Shown here piece by piece: positions 1 to 9,523 of a stretch of DNA of 39,918 bases. Location of the stretch: assembly GCF_029254265.1 (NCBI RefSeq), contig NZ_JAQWXX010000079.1, positions 1-39,918 of the forward strand, written 5' to 3'. The stretch comes from Algoriphagus sp. Lineage in GTDB: Bacteria > Bacteroidota > Bacteroidia > Cytophagales > Cyclobacteriaceae. The notes beneath the pieces were generated by a model. It ran no database searches. It saw only the letters and a program-made list of their open reading frames with translations, and had not been told where the DNA came from. Positions within the stretch are counted from its first letter, which is position 1. Each line of letters starts with the position of its first letter. The translations under genes were made by a program, and so were the position numbers.

Positions 1-254
1 TGGTCAAAACCGTTTATTTTGACCTAATTTAGTACCCGTTAAGATCGCAAGAAAGCGATTGTCACTGGCTGTCACTTCTAACTTATTTGGCTACTGGCAT
101 CTTTGCGGATATACATAAAGAATAAATTTTAAAAATAAATTTTAAAAATTTTTTAACTAATTATTTTATCCCATAACTAGAATGAGGGTTATTAAACTCC
201 TATTTGGGTAGCTAGCTACCGCTGATTAGTAGCTAGATTAACCAAGAAATTGTC
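1..254. other. Intergenic region downstream of the lipoprotein array
   Basis: I see no gene here. The stretch holds an 8-bp inverted repeat at 2-9 and 17-24 (GGTCAAAA/TTTTGACC, 7-base loop), which may belong to a gene left of the window. There is a tandem pair of the 13-mer AATAAATTTTAAA at 121-133 and 134-146 in very AT-rich DNA, and a perfect 14-bp palindrome GGTAGCTAGCTACC at 207-220. The palindrome lies about 35 bases past the stop of the last array gene. It could fold in that transcript, but no T-run follows it, so it is not a standard intrinsic terminator. Confidence 0.5.
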
Positions 255-1397
255 TCAATTTATAACCGGCGTCAATATTTCAAAAGCCATTTCATCCTCT
301 AAATTGATGAATCGATAAATCTTTCCGTCCCTGATAAAGGTTTTTCCCGAATATCTGCCTAGGCCTTCTTCTTCGTAGAGAAGTTTAAAATTCTCATCAA
401 AAACCGAAAGAATCCCATTCCAGACTAGTTCTTCTGATCCATTAATCGCTTTGGTAAAACTCACTCGATAATAGAGTTGATCTTTCTCACTATATAAAAA
501 ACTGCCAAAATAGGGTTCTTTTGACTTTTCGTTCATGGCCTCCTCGAAGGCCTCCATACTATTCGCCCTTCTTGGAAAATTTCCAGGTTTGCGGGCTGGT
601 AAAAGTTCCGTTTCGTAAGAATATACTAGCAGAGAGTCCTGCTGAAGATCATATACGGATACACCATTTATAGAGCTTTGGCTAATGATCAGTTTTTGGT
701 TTGAGATAGACAAAAAATATTGATCCCCAGATGTGGTGGATAATCCATCAACTTCAAAATTTATTTCATATTCTTTCAAGGCCTTCAGAGCTGGGACTTC
801 CACCGTTTTAAGTTTGCTAGTCTCCATGTTTATGATGGCCAAACCATCCGCCATAGTATTTGCCGCGCGACCGAAAGCTGAATAGGTTCCGTAAAAATTG
901 CTCCCATCTCTTGAAAATTCTCCAAGAAAACTAATCATTTGATCTTGTCCTAGTTGGCTGGAAATGGCCTCATCGGTATCCCAGTTATGTATTTTCAATA
1001 AGTTTCCCTCAGCATCAAATTCTCTAATCCCTTCGAATGTAGCAAAGTGCAACTTACCTGAATCTGTCAGATTGATCTGCAACACGCTTAGAGATCCTAC
1101 CCCTTTGGGGCCTTCGATATCAAAAGACAGCGTATCCTTGAGGTTCAATTCTTCTAAATCAATGATATCCAATCTCAGTTTGGGACGATTATACGTGTAT
1201 AAGTAGCGACTGTCTTCAGAAAGTGTAGACCCTGAAAGACCGTTATTTAGAAAAAAGAAAGTCCCGAGAGAGTTAATATGGACAGTATCGAGCGTGTATG
1301 AAAATGAAAAATTTCCTGTGAAATTTTCATTCGCTTCCTTTTGGGAACAAGCAAAAAGAATCCAAAAAGAAGAAAGGTAAAAAAGGCTTTTTCTCAT
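255..1397 (-). CDS. Array lipoprotein 1 (last gene of the array), subfamily A
   Basis: A 380-residue predicted lipoprotein of unknown function; the family resembles DUF4221 from memory. The signal peptide ends in the lipobox LFAC with Cys17 and is followed by SQKE, an acidic/lysine start that could suit a surface-export signal (inference). The family signature appears as DIEGPKGVG, the mid-region marker as KPGNFPRR, and the C-terminus as INLEDEMAFEIL. The predicted fold is beta-rich with repeated short strands (propeller-like, inferred). Its ATG overlaps the stop of the preceding gene by four bases (ATGA), so translation is probably coupled. It is the most diverged subfamily-A tail, ending TPVIN rather than the usual RxKPT. 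Confidence 0.85.
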   Translation of the reverse strand: MRKSLFYLSSFWILFACSQKEANENFTGNFSFSYTLDTVHINSLGTFFFLNNGLSGSTLSEDSRYLYTYNRPKLRLDIIDLEELNLKDTLSFDIEGPKGVGSLSVLQINLTDSGKLHFATFEGIREFDAEGNLLKIHNWDTDEAISSQLGQDQMISFLGEFSRDGSNFYGTYSAFGRAANTMADGLAIINMETSKLKTVEVPALKALKEYEINFEVDGLSTTSGDQYFLSISNQKLIISQSSINGVSVYDLQQDSLLVYSYETELLPARKPGNFPRRANSMEAFEEAMNEKSKEPYFGSFLYSEKDQLYYRVSFTKAINGSEELVWNGILSVFDENFKLLYEEEGLGRYSGKTFIRDGKIYRFINLEDEMAFEILTPVIN

Positions 1398-2563
1398 TTT
1401 AAAGTCAGTTTCAATCTCACAAATGCCATTTCGTCGTCAATATTCAAATAGCTGTAATAGGTTCCATCTTTGATAAAAGACATACCGTTAGGGAAAAATT
1501 CTGGATCACTAAGCCTTTGCTCAAGAAGAGGGTTTAAATTTTTATCAAAGACTGTTAATATTGAAATGAAATTTGGGTTTTCATCAGAATAGGTCCCGTC
1601 AAATTTTTTTGTGATTCTTAGATATCTGTTGTTTTCCGAATCATATTTCACAGAAAAAAAATGAACCTCTTTTCCTTTAAGTTTTGCAGCTTCTCTGAAC
1701 TCCTCTAACGTCTTGACCCTTTTGGGGTAATTTCCCTCTTTTTCATTATCGGTCAATTGGCTTTCGAAAGAATATTCTTGGGTAAGGTCAGTTTCAAAAT
1801 TATACACCCAAACCTTATTTACCGAAGAAATACTGAAAACAACGCTATCCCCAAACAGCGTTATACCACTCATTTCCGGATACTCTCCTTTTCTACTTGA
1901 TTCAGGCTCTGAATAATAAATATCAAAATCATTAGCCCATTGCAGGAAATCCTGAGGACTAAAGTCCATCCTCTTTTGATCAAAATTGAAACGGACAATT
2001 CCCTTTCTTGTACGATCCGGTAACGTATCAGTGTAGTAAGAATAAAAGTATTTACCATCTTCTGAATCATATCCTTGAAGGTTAATAATGTTTTCATCAG
2101 GATATCGGAAGTCGCTTTTTGAGTCATTCATAAAGCTATAGCTCGAAATCAGATTTCCTTGCATGTCTGTCCGATAGATATGACTTGTGGTATGCAATAA
2201 AAACTCTTGAGCTTCCTCAGCAAGTTGCAACCGGTAGAAATAGCTATTTGGTATTGAATTCGGTCCCTCTTTTTCTAAGGCAATTTTCTTGACTAGCATC
2301 GCTTGGTCTAGATCGATTACCTCAATTTCATAACTCACAGGATTGAAATTATACAGGGTTTTTCTGTCTAAAGAAATGTCTGAAATCTGCAGTTGACTAT
2401 TCAAATAAACAAAATCCTCACCTGCATCGATCTTTACTGTATCGATCGAGTAAGTGAGCTCAAATCCATTGGAAGGAATTTTTGCTGTATTTTCTAAAGT
2501 GCTACTAGGATCATTACATCCCAGCAGAAAGAGGAGAAAACAGAAAAAAAGTAATCTTCTCAT
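1394..2563 (-). CDS. Array lipoprotein 2, subfamily A
   Basis: A 389-residue paralog with lipobox LLGC at Cys16 followed by NDPS. Recognisable landmarks are YNFNPVSYEIEVIDLDQA near residues 68-85, EKEGPNSIP near 98, KEGNYPKR before the C-terminal third, and the ending LNIDDEMAFVRLKLTLK. The part before the C-terminus reads SILTVFDKNLNPLLEQ, matching the 'fall of strand then FD-x-N' pattern of genes 1, 3 and 4. Four-base overlaps (ATGA) occur at both ends, with genes 1 and 3, so these three genes form a tightly coupled sub-block. This differs from the 5-base gaps further upstream. Function is unknown. Confidence 0.85.
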   Translation of the reverse strand: MRRLLFFCFLLFLLGCNDPSSTLENTAKIPSNGFELTYSIDTVKIDAGEDFVYLNSQLQISDISLDRKTLYNFNPVSYEIEVIDLDQAMLVKKIALEKEGPNSIPNSYFYRLQLAEEAQEFLLHTTSHIYRTDMQGNLISSYSFMNDSKSDFRYPDENIINLQGYDSEDGKYFYSYYTDTLPDRTRKGIVRFNFDQKRMDFSPQDFLQWANDFDIYYSEPESSRKGEYPEMSGITLFGDSVVFSISSVNKVWVYNFETDLTQEYSFESQLTDNEKEGNYPKRVKTLEEFREAAKLKGKEVHFFSVKYDSENNRYLRITKKFDGTYSDENPNFISILTVFDKNLNPLLEQRLSDPEFFPNGMSFIKDGTYYSYLNIDDEMAFVRLKLTLK

Positions 2564-3717
2564 TTTAAAGTCGGTTTCACCCGCACAAGTGCCACCTCAT
2601 CATCAATATTCAAAAACTGCCAGAGCATACCATCCAGGTAAAATACAGGATCAGACAATTTGAATTTTTCCGGCATTTTACTTTCTGCCAGTTGCCTAAA
2701 ATCAGTATTGAAGGCTGTCAGGATACTTTTGAAAATAATCGTATCCCCAGCAGTCAGGCGATCCATTTCTTTATGGTATCGCCAGAGCACATTCTGCTCA
2801 GAGTCTTCAGTCAGTGGCCCAAAAATTACCTCCTTACTTTTTTCTTTCATCGCAGCTCTTAATTCATCATTTGAGCCAACTGTCATCGGGAAATTACCTT
2901 TCTTACTATTTGAGGTAAATTGGCTTTGATACGAATGATTAATCAAGCTATCGCCTTCCAAATCCCATCGCCAGAGTGAATTTTTTGCAGAAGTGATGAT
3001 TACTACTTCATCGTTGACGAGTCTTACCAGATTCTGTTCGGGGATTTTAGCTGATCTTCCTCCTCCCATATCAAAACTAATGTCGTATGCATTGCTAAAA
3101 TCCAGAAAATCGGAAGGGAAAAGCTTCAAAGTGTTTTTTGAAAGATCGATTTGAACTAGACCTGCTGTTTTGCCTTCAATACCCTGAGTGCCGTATTGTC
3201 CATAAAAATAATTTCCATCCTTGGTATCAAGACTTGGGATGTTGATAAGCTGCTTTTCGGAAAGCTCATCTCCTTCCCAATCCATTTCTTCGATTTTATA
3301 AGTAGCAATTTTATCTCCATTTGGAGCAACATGATGAATCCCTGCAAAATCAAAAAAAAGTACACTTTCGTCAGGGAGTACTTTAATTCTCATGATGAAC
3401 CCTCCTCCAATACCGTTAGGGCCTTCTTTTTCATATTGTCTCAGCTCTTTCAGGTTCAGATTTTCCAAGTCGATGATTTCCATGGTCATCTCTTGACTAT
3501 TAAAATTGTAAAATAGCTTCCGAGCCTTATCCACATCCGACATACTTAGTCCAAATTGTACAAAAAAGAAATGATCGCCGGCATCCACCATCACGGTGTC
3601 GATTTCATAGGTGATTTCCAAATTGGAGGATAATGCGGAATCGGAAGATTTCTCTCCGCAAGAAAGAATTAAAAAAAGGATGAAGATGATCAGCGAGTTT
3701 TTAAATAGCTTATTCAT
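2560..3717 (-). CDS. Array lipoprotein 3, subfamily A
   Basis: A 385-residue paralog. I place the start at 3717 (MNKLFKNSL...), because this gives a clean signal peptide with lipobox ILSC and Cys20. The longer reading from 3762 would put 15 extra residues before it and lie deep inside the upstream gene. The chosen start overlaps the stop of gene 4 by eight bases. Landmarks are YNFNSQEMTMEIIDLENL, EKEGPNGIG followed by a Gly-rich turn, KKGNFPMT, and MDRLTAGDT, which is shared in form with genes 4, 8 and 9. It ends LNIDDEVALVRVKPTLK. The CGEKS after the lipobox matches the start of most subfamily-B members. Confidence 0.84.
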   Translation of the reverse strand: MNKLFKNSLIIFILFLILSCGEKSSDSALSSNLEITYEIDTVMVDAGDHFFFVQFGLSMSDVDKARKLFYNFNSQEMTMEIIDLENLNLKELRQYEKEGPNGIGGGFIMRIKVLPDESVLFFDFAGIHHVAPNGDKIATYKIEEMDWEGDELSEKQLINIPSLDTKDGNYFYGQYGTQGIEGKTAGLVQIDLSKNTLKLFPSDFLDFSNAYDISFDMGGGRSAKIPEQNLVRLVNDEVVIITSAKNSLWRWDLEGDSLINHSYQSQFTSNSKKGNFPMTVGSNDELRAAMKEKSKEVIFGPLTEDSEQNVLWRYHKEMDRLTAGDTIIFKSILTAFNTDFRQLAESKMPEKFKLSDPVFYLDGMLWQFLNIDDEVALVRVKPTLK

Positions 3718-4867
3718 AAGTAATAGTTGGTTTAATTCGCACAAAAGCGAGTTCATCGTCAATATTCAAAAAGGTATAAATCATCCCTTCTCGGGCGAAA
3801 TAGGTATCTGGTAGTACGAAATCGGAAGGAAGCAACTCCTCGTGGAGTTGGTTAAAATTTGAGTCGAAAGCCGTCAGGACAGTTTTATACTGGATGGTAT
3901 CGCCTTTCATTTGATCCATTTCCTTCGAAAATCGCCAATGGACTTTATTTTTAGCATCAAAAAATAATTGACCGTAGAACGCTTCTTGGTCTTTCGCCTG
4001 CATGATTTCCCTAAACTCCTCCTCTGAATCTGTACGTTTTTGATAGTTACCAGGCGCCTCGTTAGTGGTGTACTTGCTGGAAAATACTTTTGATGAAAGT
4101 GAATCTGTTTTGAGGTGATAGAAGAAAACTTTGTTTTGAGCGGAGTTGGAATAAAGCAGGGTATCATTTTTCAACTCAAGGAAAATGTTGGCCAGAGCCA
4201 TAGACATCGGCTGCACGCCTTCATAATACAGAATGGATTGATACTTTTCCAATTCATGAAATAAATCCAGAGGGGTATAGCTTACACGTTTATTTCCCAG
4301 GTCAAATGTTGCCAGTCCTTCTACAGCATCTCCCATTTTCTGACCTCCATAGAGCGCTACAAGTGTTTTTCCGTCTTTGGATAAGACCTCATTGAATTTT
4401 ATTCGTTGTGTTTCAGGCAATCGCTCTCCCTCAAATTCCTGTTTTTCATAGTTGAAAGAAGAAAGCTTATTTCCTTCCTGATCAAAATAATACATTTCGT
4501 AGTTGTCAGAAAGGTAAAATGTCCCATCCGGAAGCAGATAGACATTGGATATATAAGGAGACCGAATGCTATTCGGGCCATCCAAACTCATCGGTATCAC
4601 CTTCTCCAGTTTTAGGTTTTCTAGGTTGATAACTTCGAGCCCCGTTGGATTTCCACCGGTTTTGAAATTGTACAGGTATTTCTCATCTGCCGAAAGGTCA
4701 GAAGTGTACAAGTTCCAATTCAGGTAAATAAACTCATCTCCGGAATCTACCATCACGGTGTCGAGGCTATAGCTAAAATTTATACTTGTGTCGTAATCTG
4801 AAGCAGCGTCCTTTTCGCTACAAGCGAAAAATCCTGCTAAAACGGTTAAATAGAGTAGTTTTCGCAT
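3710..4867 (-). CDS. Array lipoprotein 4, subfamily A
   Basis: A 385-residue paralog with lipobox FFAC at Cys16 followed by SEKDA. Its signature is the variant SLDGPNSIR. It carries APGNYQKR, then EMDQMKGDTIQYKTVLTAF, and ends LNIDDELAFVRIKPT plus a four-residue extension ITYE. The extension is probably recent, as the stop now lies eight bases inside gene 3. The run MKGDTIQYKTVLTAFDSN is the closest match to gene 9 (MKGDSVTYKNVLTIFDTD), which marks gene 9's body as subfamily A. It starts five bases after gene 5 stops. Confidence 0.85.
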   Translation of the reverse strand: MRKLLYLTVLAGFFACSEKDAASDYDTSINFSYSLDTVMVDSGDEFIYLNWNLYTSDLSADEKYLYNFKTGGNPTGLEVINLENLKLEKVIPMSLDGPNSIRSPYISNVYLLPDGTFYLSDNYEMYYFDQEGNKLSSFNYEKQEFEGERLPETQRIKFNEVLSKDGKTLVALYGGQKMGDAVEGLATFDLGNKRVSYTPLDLFHELEKYQSILYYEGVQPMSMALANIFLELKNDTLLYSNSAQNKVFFYHLKTDSLSSKVFSSKYTTNEAPGNYQKRTDSEEEFREIMQAKDQEAFYGQLFFDAKNKVHWRFSKEMDQMKGDTIQYKTVLTAFDSNFNQLHEELLPSDFVLPDTYFAREGMIYTFLNIDDELAFVRIKPTITYE

Positions 4868-4872
4868 AACTA

Positions 4873-5991
4873 TTAAAAATCAAAAGTGAATTGAACTAAG
4901 GCTGGATTCTCCTCTACAACATAAAAACTGTAGAGTTTCCCATTTCGAATAAAGGCTTGATAGATCATGCGTTGCATACCTTCCAATTTGGTTTCGCCTA
5001 TCAAATTGAGTTGTGAATCATAGCCAAATAGAAATACTTCGGTATCCTTCTCAGTACCCATGCTTCCCAGCCGGAAATACAGATTTCTGGTTTCGTCCCA
5101 ATAGAAGTCTTCAAAGGTGATTTGCTTCCTCATTTCTTTCATTACTTCTATTCTACGCTCATGAGAATCCACTTCTGTGGGAAAGTCTCCGGTCTTGGAT
5201 TTGGCTACCAATTGATGAGGAAAGCTATGGTGTCGAAGTGAATCTGTCTTCCAGTCATAAGTATAGATATCCGAGGTGGCTCCACTACAAATGAAAAACT
5301 GGTTGTTGACCAGCTGTAAGAAATGGAAGTCACCTGATCTAGTCATTCCATTACCTTGTTTAAATGTGACGTTGTATTTATCTGTCAGCTCTAGCTCTGG
5401 AATATCCTGGAGTGTTCCGTTCATCGTTTCGATATCAATCACCGCCAAACCTTCCACTGGACCATCGAAGTTTTTGGGAAGACTGATGATCTTCTTTTTG
5501 TCCGGGCTGAGATGGATATTGTTCGTCAGTGAAAAAGTGGCTTCAGGATCAAAGCCAGCTATGTTTTCCAATTGAATTCTAAGATTTAATATTTGCTTTC
5601 CTTCCAAGGAGTAAATCCCAGCCTTGGCGAAATCTGCCATAAAAAATTCTTGTTTTGGCAGCGCCTGAAAGTAATTGAGGTAAGGTGGTATGGCGTCTGG
5701 TCCATCTGCTTCCAATGGGTAAATCCTGAGCAGTTTCAATTCATTGAGATCATACTCGTGGATTTCTTTTTCAGGTTCGTAGAAGAAATAAAGTGTCTTC
5801 AAGTCTTCGCTCAGATCCCGACCATAATAGGCTCCAGGATTAAAGATTTCATCACCCACATTCAGGATCAACGTGTCTATGGAGTAGGTCAAATTCTCCA
5901 GGATATTTTTGGATCCTGCTTTTTCAGAACTGTTTTTCTCACCACAAGCAGCGAGTATTGAAAGAAGTAAAATGGGTAGTAATTTTCTCAT
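4873..5991 (-). CDS. Array lipoprotein 5, subfamily B
   Basis: A 372-residue paralog, the shortest intact member. Lipobox LAAC at Cys16 is followed by GEKN, then ILENLTYSIDT, the subfamily-B leader. The signature is EADGPDAIP. It shares NVGDEIFNPGAYY near residues 45-55 and KTGDFPTEVDS with gene 12, which is clearly its nearest relative although six genes lie between them. The C-terminal part has WDETRNLYFRLG and ends VVEENPALVQFTFDF, so the VEDELGF block of genes 7, 9, 10 and 11 is absent. It is separated from gene 6 upstream by five bases. Confidence 0.85.
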   Translation of the reverse strand: MRKLLPILLLSILAACGEKNSSEKAGSKNILENLTYSIDTLILNVGDEIFNPGAYYGRDLSEDLKTLYFFYEPEKEIHEYDLNELKLLRIYPLEADGPDAIPPYLNYFQALPKQEFFMADFAKAGIYSLEGKQILNLRIQLENIAGFDPEATFSLTNNIHLSPDKKKIISLPKNFDGPVEGLAVIDIETMNGTLQDIPELELTDKYNVTFKQGNGMTRSGDFHFLQLVNNQFFICSGATSDIYTYDWKTDSLRHHSFPHQLVAKSKTGDFPTEVDSHERRIEVMKEMRKQITFEDFYWDETRNLYFRLGSMGTEKDTEVFLFGYDSQLNLIGETKLEGMQRMIYQAFIRNGKLYSFYVVEENPALVQFTFDF

Positions 5992-5996
5992 AGTTT

Positions 5997-7142
5997 CTAA
6001 AAGTTAGGTTTCAACCGAACAAAAGCCGCCTCATCGTTGATATTGATAAACTGCCAATACATTCCTTGGGAAATAAATTTACCCCCTATAATCCTCCACT
6101 CATCTGGCAACCGAATCTCACCCATTTGCTTGAATTCCTTATCAAAAAAGGTCATGTACGTCTCATTTGAATAGTCGTTATCGTAAGACATGAAGACTTT
6201 GTATGAGATTCTCCAAAACCGCTTAGTTTTCCTGTCCCAGTTCATTTTGTGAAATGAAATTTGTTTCCATCGATCCCTGACTGACTCGGTAGTTCCAGCA
6301 GAGGAACTCGCCGCCGTGGGATAATTGACTTCTGCCCGATCCTCAGTCAAAGAAGCGTTAAAAGTTAGGTGTTGGTAAGTGTACGAAGCAAGATCAAGTT
6401 TATATAATTCATTGAATGGCGAAGCGGAAACTAGGAGATGATTCTCAAATTCTGTCAAATAAATCGGCTCTACATAAACGTAGGGATATTTAGCATAAGG
6501 CTCCTTTTCAGTTTGAATTTCATAGGGTATCAATTCTTCAAAAAGCGGCAATTCGACTTTTTTCAAGCTCATTTCCTCCAGATCAATTATAGCCAATCCC
6601 AATCTGGATGAGGGCTGATCGGACTTACCGTAGAAGGTAAAAAACTGAGTTCCATCCTCAGAGATAAGCCCTTCGTATCTAACTTCTTCGTCGGCGTTTA
6701 AGGGATCTCCTTTTAAGTTTTGGGAGGTAAAACGATATTTTTCAACCGACTTTCTATCAGCTGAAAGCCTTACAATTTCTGTCCAGGCAAAAATGAAAAC
6801 CTCTCCATTCTCCAAAACTTGAATACCGTCAAAAAAATTATAAGTACCAATGCCCGCAGGACCTTCACTCTCCATGGGAATAGTGTCAACCAGTTCGAGC
6901 AAACTCAGATCAATAACTTCCAGCTGAGGGAGTTTTTGGTTCAGGTTATACACTGTTTTGCCATCATTTGCCAAATCGGACCTTCCCAAGGCTTCTGATA
7001 AATAAAGGAAATAGCCTTTGGAATCGATCATCACCGTATCAATTGCATAGGTAATCACCGTTTCATTCTCTGATTTTTTCAAACCTTCCTTTTGACAAGA
7101 AGTTAGAACACCAAGGAAAAGAAGGGTAATTAGATATCTCAT
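5997..7142 (-). CDS. Array lipoprotein 6, subfamily A
   Basis: A 381-residue paralog with lipobox LTSC at Cys16 and the acidic/lysine leader QKEGLKKSENE. The signature is ESEGPAGIG. The GNFP marker is degraded to EVNYPTA and is followed by a serine-rich stretch (AASSSAGTTES) not seen in the others. It ends ININDEAAFVRLKPNF. In the C-terminal third, YMTFFDKEFKQMGEI shows features of both subfamilies: FDKxF as in A and GEI as in B. A five-base gap separates it from the frameshifted gene 7. Confidence 0.84.
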   Translation of the reverse strand: MRYLITLLFLGVLTSCQKEGLKKSENETVITYAIDTVMIDSKGYFLYLSEALGRSDLANDGKTVYNLNQKLPQLEVIDLSLLELVDTIPMESEGPAGIGTYNFFDGIQVLENGEVFIFAWTEIVRLSADRKSVEKYRFTSQNLKGDPLNADEEVRYEGLISEDGTQFFTFYGKSDQPSSRLGLAIIDLEEMSLKKVELPLFEELIPYEIQTEKEPYAKYPYVYVEPIYLTEFENHLLVSASPFNELYKLDLASYTYQHLTFNASLTEDRAEVNYPTAASSSAGTTESVRDRWKQISFHKMNWDRKTKRFWRISYKVFMSYDNDYSNETYMTFFDKEFKQMGEIRLPDEWRIIGGKFISQGMYWQFININDEAAFVRLKPNF

Positions 7143-7222
7143 AGTTTCTAAAAATCAAACGTAAACACCGCGAAGCCTAGCTCATCTTCGACATTGACAT
7201 AGGACCAGAGCTTGCCGTCTTT
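7139..7222 (-). repeat. Array junction repeat, copy at genes 7/6
   Basis: An ~84-bp segment made of the last ~70 bases of gene 7, the 5-base spacer and the start codon of gene 6. It is near-identical to 9440-9523 and 10573-10656, and a slightly more diverged copy lies at 11718-11802. It encodes the ending DGKLWSYVNVEDELGFAVF plus TFDF. Confidence 0.85.
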
Positions 7223-8307
7223 CCAGAAGTAAGTGGTAGGAGGTTCCTTCAGCCCTTCGACCTTGGTTTCCCCTACTACATTAAAGTCGGTATCGTAAGC
7301 AAAGAGATAAACTTCATAAGTGGAGGGATCTGCTCGGTTTTCAGCCAAGAAGGTCTTTTTTCCTAGCCTCAAATAGAGCTTCCTAGTATCATCCCATTTG
7401 ATTGCCATGTAATCTTCTCGTTCACTTTCCGTTCGTCTTCTTCAAATGCAGAAGCATCACTATAAGCCTCCATCAGGCTGAAATTCCAGTCATTTGGTAC
7501 AGTCTTGTGCTGAATAGCTACAAACTCAAGACTATCTGTTTTAGGATCCATTCGGTAAAAACCGCTCATAGGAGCTGCCGAAATAAGCAATTGCTCTTTT
7601 TCTTTTTCAATATAATCAAACGGAGCAAAAAAGTAAATCATGCCATTGCCGTCTGATTCTTCCACGTGGGTTCGGCTAAAATCGCCGACAGATCTCATCT
7701 CCGGAATCGGATATGAGCTGGCTTTTTTGCTTTGAGGATCGATTACAAAAAGCTGCTTGTCCGCATTTCCTTCTCGGTATGGCTGTGTGTAAATCTGATT
7801 TTTTTCAAAATCATAGAAGGCTCGCTGGTAGAGTTTTTGGTAATTAGTTGCCAGTTCAGAATCTATTCCTTCTGGGATTACTTTTAGGCTTTCTGTGAGT
7901 TCTCCAGCTTTGTTGAATTTGGAATAGCTGACATAGCTCTGAATAACTAGCTCCTCATTTGGACCCATTTGAAAGCCATCCATGTAGGGACCAATCCCGT
8001 TTGGCCCTTCTTTTTGAAATTCTGTTTTGCTGATCAGCTTCAATTCATTCAAATCCACTTGGACAAGATGAAGGGGATCATTTTCAAAAAACCATAATCG
8101 CTTCTTATTTTGACTAAATCCTATTCGACCGAGGCCATAGGGAATCACAAAAAAGTCTTCTCCGGCATCCACCACCACAGTGTCTACAGAGAAGGTGAGG
8201 TTTTCAAGGATATTTGTAGATTCGGTGGATTCAGAATTGCCTTTTTCCCCGCAAGAAAGAAGAAGGATAATGAATAGAAGTGGGCTTAGATTTTTCAAGG
8301 TTGACAT
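7148..8307 (-). pseudogene. Array lipoprotein 7, subfamily B, frameshifted
   Basis: A full-length paralog broken by one frameshift. The 5' part (8307 down to about 7405) encodes lipobox LLSC with Cys19, leader ILENLTFSVDT and EKNEITW-type sequence up to EKITWQ, then runs out of frame to a stop near 7369. The 3' part continues in another frame from about 7404 as IKWDDTRKLYLRLG and ends VEDELGFAVFTFDF. Compared with gene 5 (ITFEDFYWDE) and gene 12 (ISFSRLFWDE), two codons should separate ITW from IKW. Only CA remains, so a 4-base deletion, or less likely a 1-base loss, explains the break. The 3' part could be expressed only from an internal ATG at 7408. A sequencing error cannot be excluded. 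Confidence 0.8.
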
Positions 8308-8312
8308 AATTC

Positions 8313-9443
8313 TTAATAGGTTGGCTTGACCCTTATAAAAGCCATTTCGTCTTCCAAGTTGATATAGGAATACAACATGCCATCCTTGAAAAAGGACTGA
8401 TAATAGGAATAATCAAAGGGTACCTTTTCTTCATGAAGTTGATTTAGCTTCGAATCGAAAACAGTCAATACCGTCTTTCGCACGATAGAATCTCCGATCA
8501 TTCGATCCAATTCGTAGCTGAATCTCCAAAACTTATCATTTTCCTCGTCATAAATGAATTTGCCAAACTCCACTTCCTTGGAGCGCTCGGCAAAAACGGC
8601 ACGCCAATTTGATTCATAGCTGAAATTTCTTGGATAGTCACCTCGCTTGGTATCCGCTGTCAGCTTAGAATGAAACTTTTTCTGAATCAAGGTATCCAAA
8701 GCTATATCGTAAACAAAAGCTTCGTTGATGGCACTTGTAGAGACAATTACCTTGTTTTGAAAGGAAGTGAGCAGCACATCATCACCCCGAAAATTGCCAT
8801 ATTGATCTTGGAGGTAGAAGTCTTTGATTCGATCGAGTTCTGGAATCGGAATCTTTCGGATGGTCGAAGTATTCAAATCAATTATAGTCAGTCCTTTCAA
8901 TTCACCTTGTGACATCCCAGCTTCATTTTGATAAATTGTAAAGAAATAGTCGGCTTTTTCAGTAAAAATTCCATCGAATCCGTAACGTTCGCCAACCTCA
9001 AGAACCTCTCCTTCCAAATGCTTTGAACTTATTTTTATGATTTTTAGCTGGGTTCTTGATTTGTCGAAAATCCTTACCTCATCCATGCCTTTTAGCACCA
9101 ATTCATCCGATGGAGTAATAGCAATCGAAAAGGTGACTGGACCAATACCTAGAGGACCTTCTTTATCCATAGGCTCAATACTGCTCATTTCTTGTTGATC
9201 CAAGTCAATAATCTCCAAGTTTGGGGCGAAATCATTTAGATTATAAAGCGTCTTTTTATCTGGAGAGACTGCGGCCGTTCCCAAGTAAATCTCCATAAAG
9301 TAGAATCGATCCTTGAAATCAATTTTTACTGTATCAATCTCAGCTGAAAAAGTGAATGTCTTCTTGTCAACTTTTTCATTCACTTGCTTTCCTCCGCAGG
9401 AAACAAGAATGGCGAGAACGAAAATGGGCAGTTGCTTTCTCAT
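8313..9443 (-). CDS. Array lipoprotein 8, subfamily A
   Basis: A 376-residue paralog with lipobox LVSC at Cys16 and leader GGKQVNEKVDKK, which is unusually lysine-rich. The signature is DKEGPLGIG, shared with gene 9. KRGDYPRN marks the mid-region. ELDRMIGDSIVRKTVLTVF links it to genes 3, 4 and 9, and it ends INLEDEMAFIRVKPTY. It starts five bases after the stop of gene 9, directly at one of the junction repeats, so its own signal-peptide region sits at the edge of a recombination-prone segment. Confidence 0.85.
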   Translation of the reverse strand: MRKQLPIFVLAILVSCGGKQVNEKVDKKTFTFSAEIDTVKIDFKDRFYFMEIYLGTAAVSPDKKTLYNLNDFAPNLEIIDLDQQEMSSIEPMDKEGPLGIGPVTFSIAITPSDELVLKGMDEVRIFDKSRTQLKIIKISSKHLEGEVLEVGERYGFDGIFTEKADYFFTIYQNEAGMSQGELKGLTIIDLNTSTIRKIPIPELDRIKDFYLQDQYGNFRGDDVLLTSFQNKVIVSTSAINEAFVYDIALDTLIQKKFHSKLTADTKRGDYPRNFSYESNWRAVFAERSKEVEFGKFIYDEENDKFWRFSYELDRMIGDSIVRKTVLTVFDSKLNQLHEEKVPFDYSYYQSFFKDGMLYSYINLEDEMAFIRVKPTY

Positions 9444-9523
9444 AGTTTCTAAAAATCAAACGTAAACACCGCAAATCCCAACTCATCCTCCACATTGACA
9501 TAAGACCAGAGCTTGCCGTCTTT
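9440..9523 (-). repeat. Array junction repeat, copy at genes 9/8
   Basis: The same junction segment as at 7139-7222: 3' end of gene 9, spacer AGTTT (plus-strand reading) and start codon of gene 8. Only scattered substitutions separate it from the other copies. The match continues a few bases further to GAAGAAG and then stops, which fixes the likely edge of a conversion tract. Confidence 0.85.

Noticed and set aside
2..24. Hairpin GGTCAAAA/TTTTGACC as terminator
   Set aside because: No T-run follows within view on the plus strand, and the gene it would end lies outside the window.
121..146. Tandem 13-mer as a possible CRISPR or iteron
   Set aside because: There are only two copies without spacers in an AT-rich stretch, and no cas or replication gene nearby.
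207..220. 14-bp palindrome as terminator of the lipoprotein array
   Set aside because: Stable pairing is possible, but no T-run follows on the minus strand, so I did not call a terminator.
5593..5961. 122-codon plus-strand open frame inside array gene 5
   Set aside because: It is the shadow of a clear lipoprotein gene on the other strand, has no family features, and similar shadows appear within several array members.
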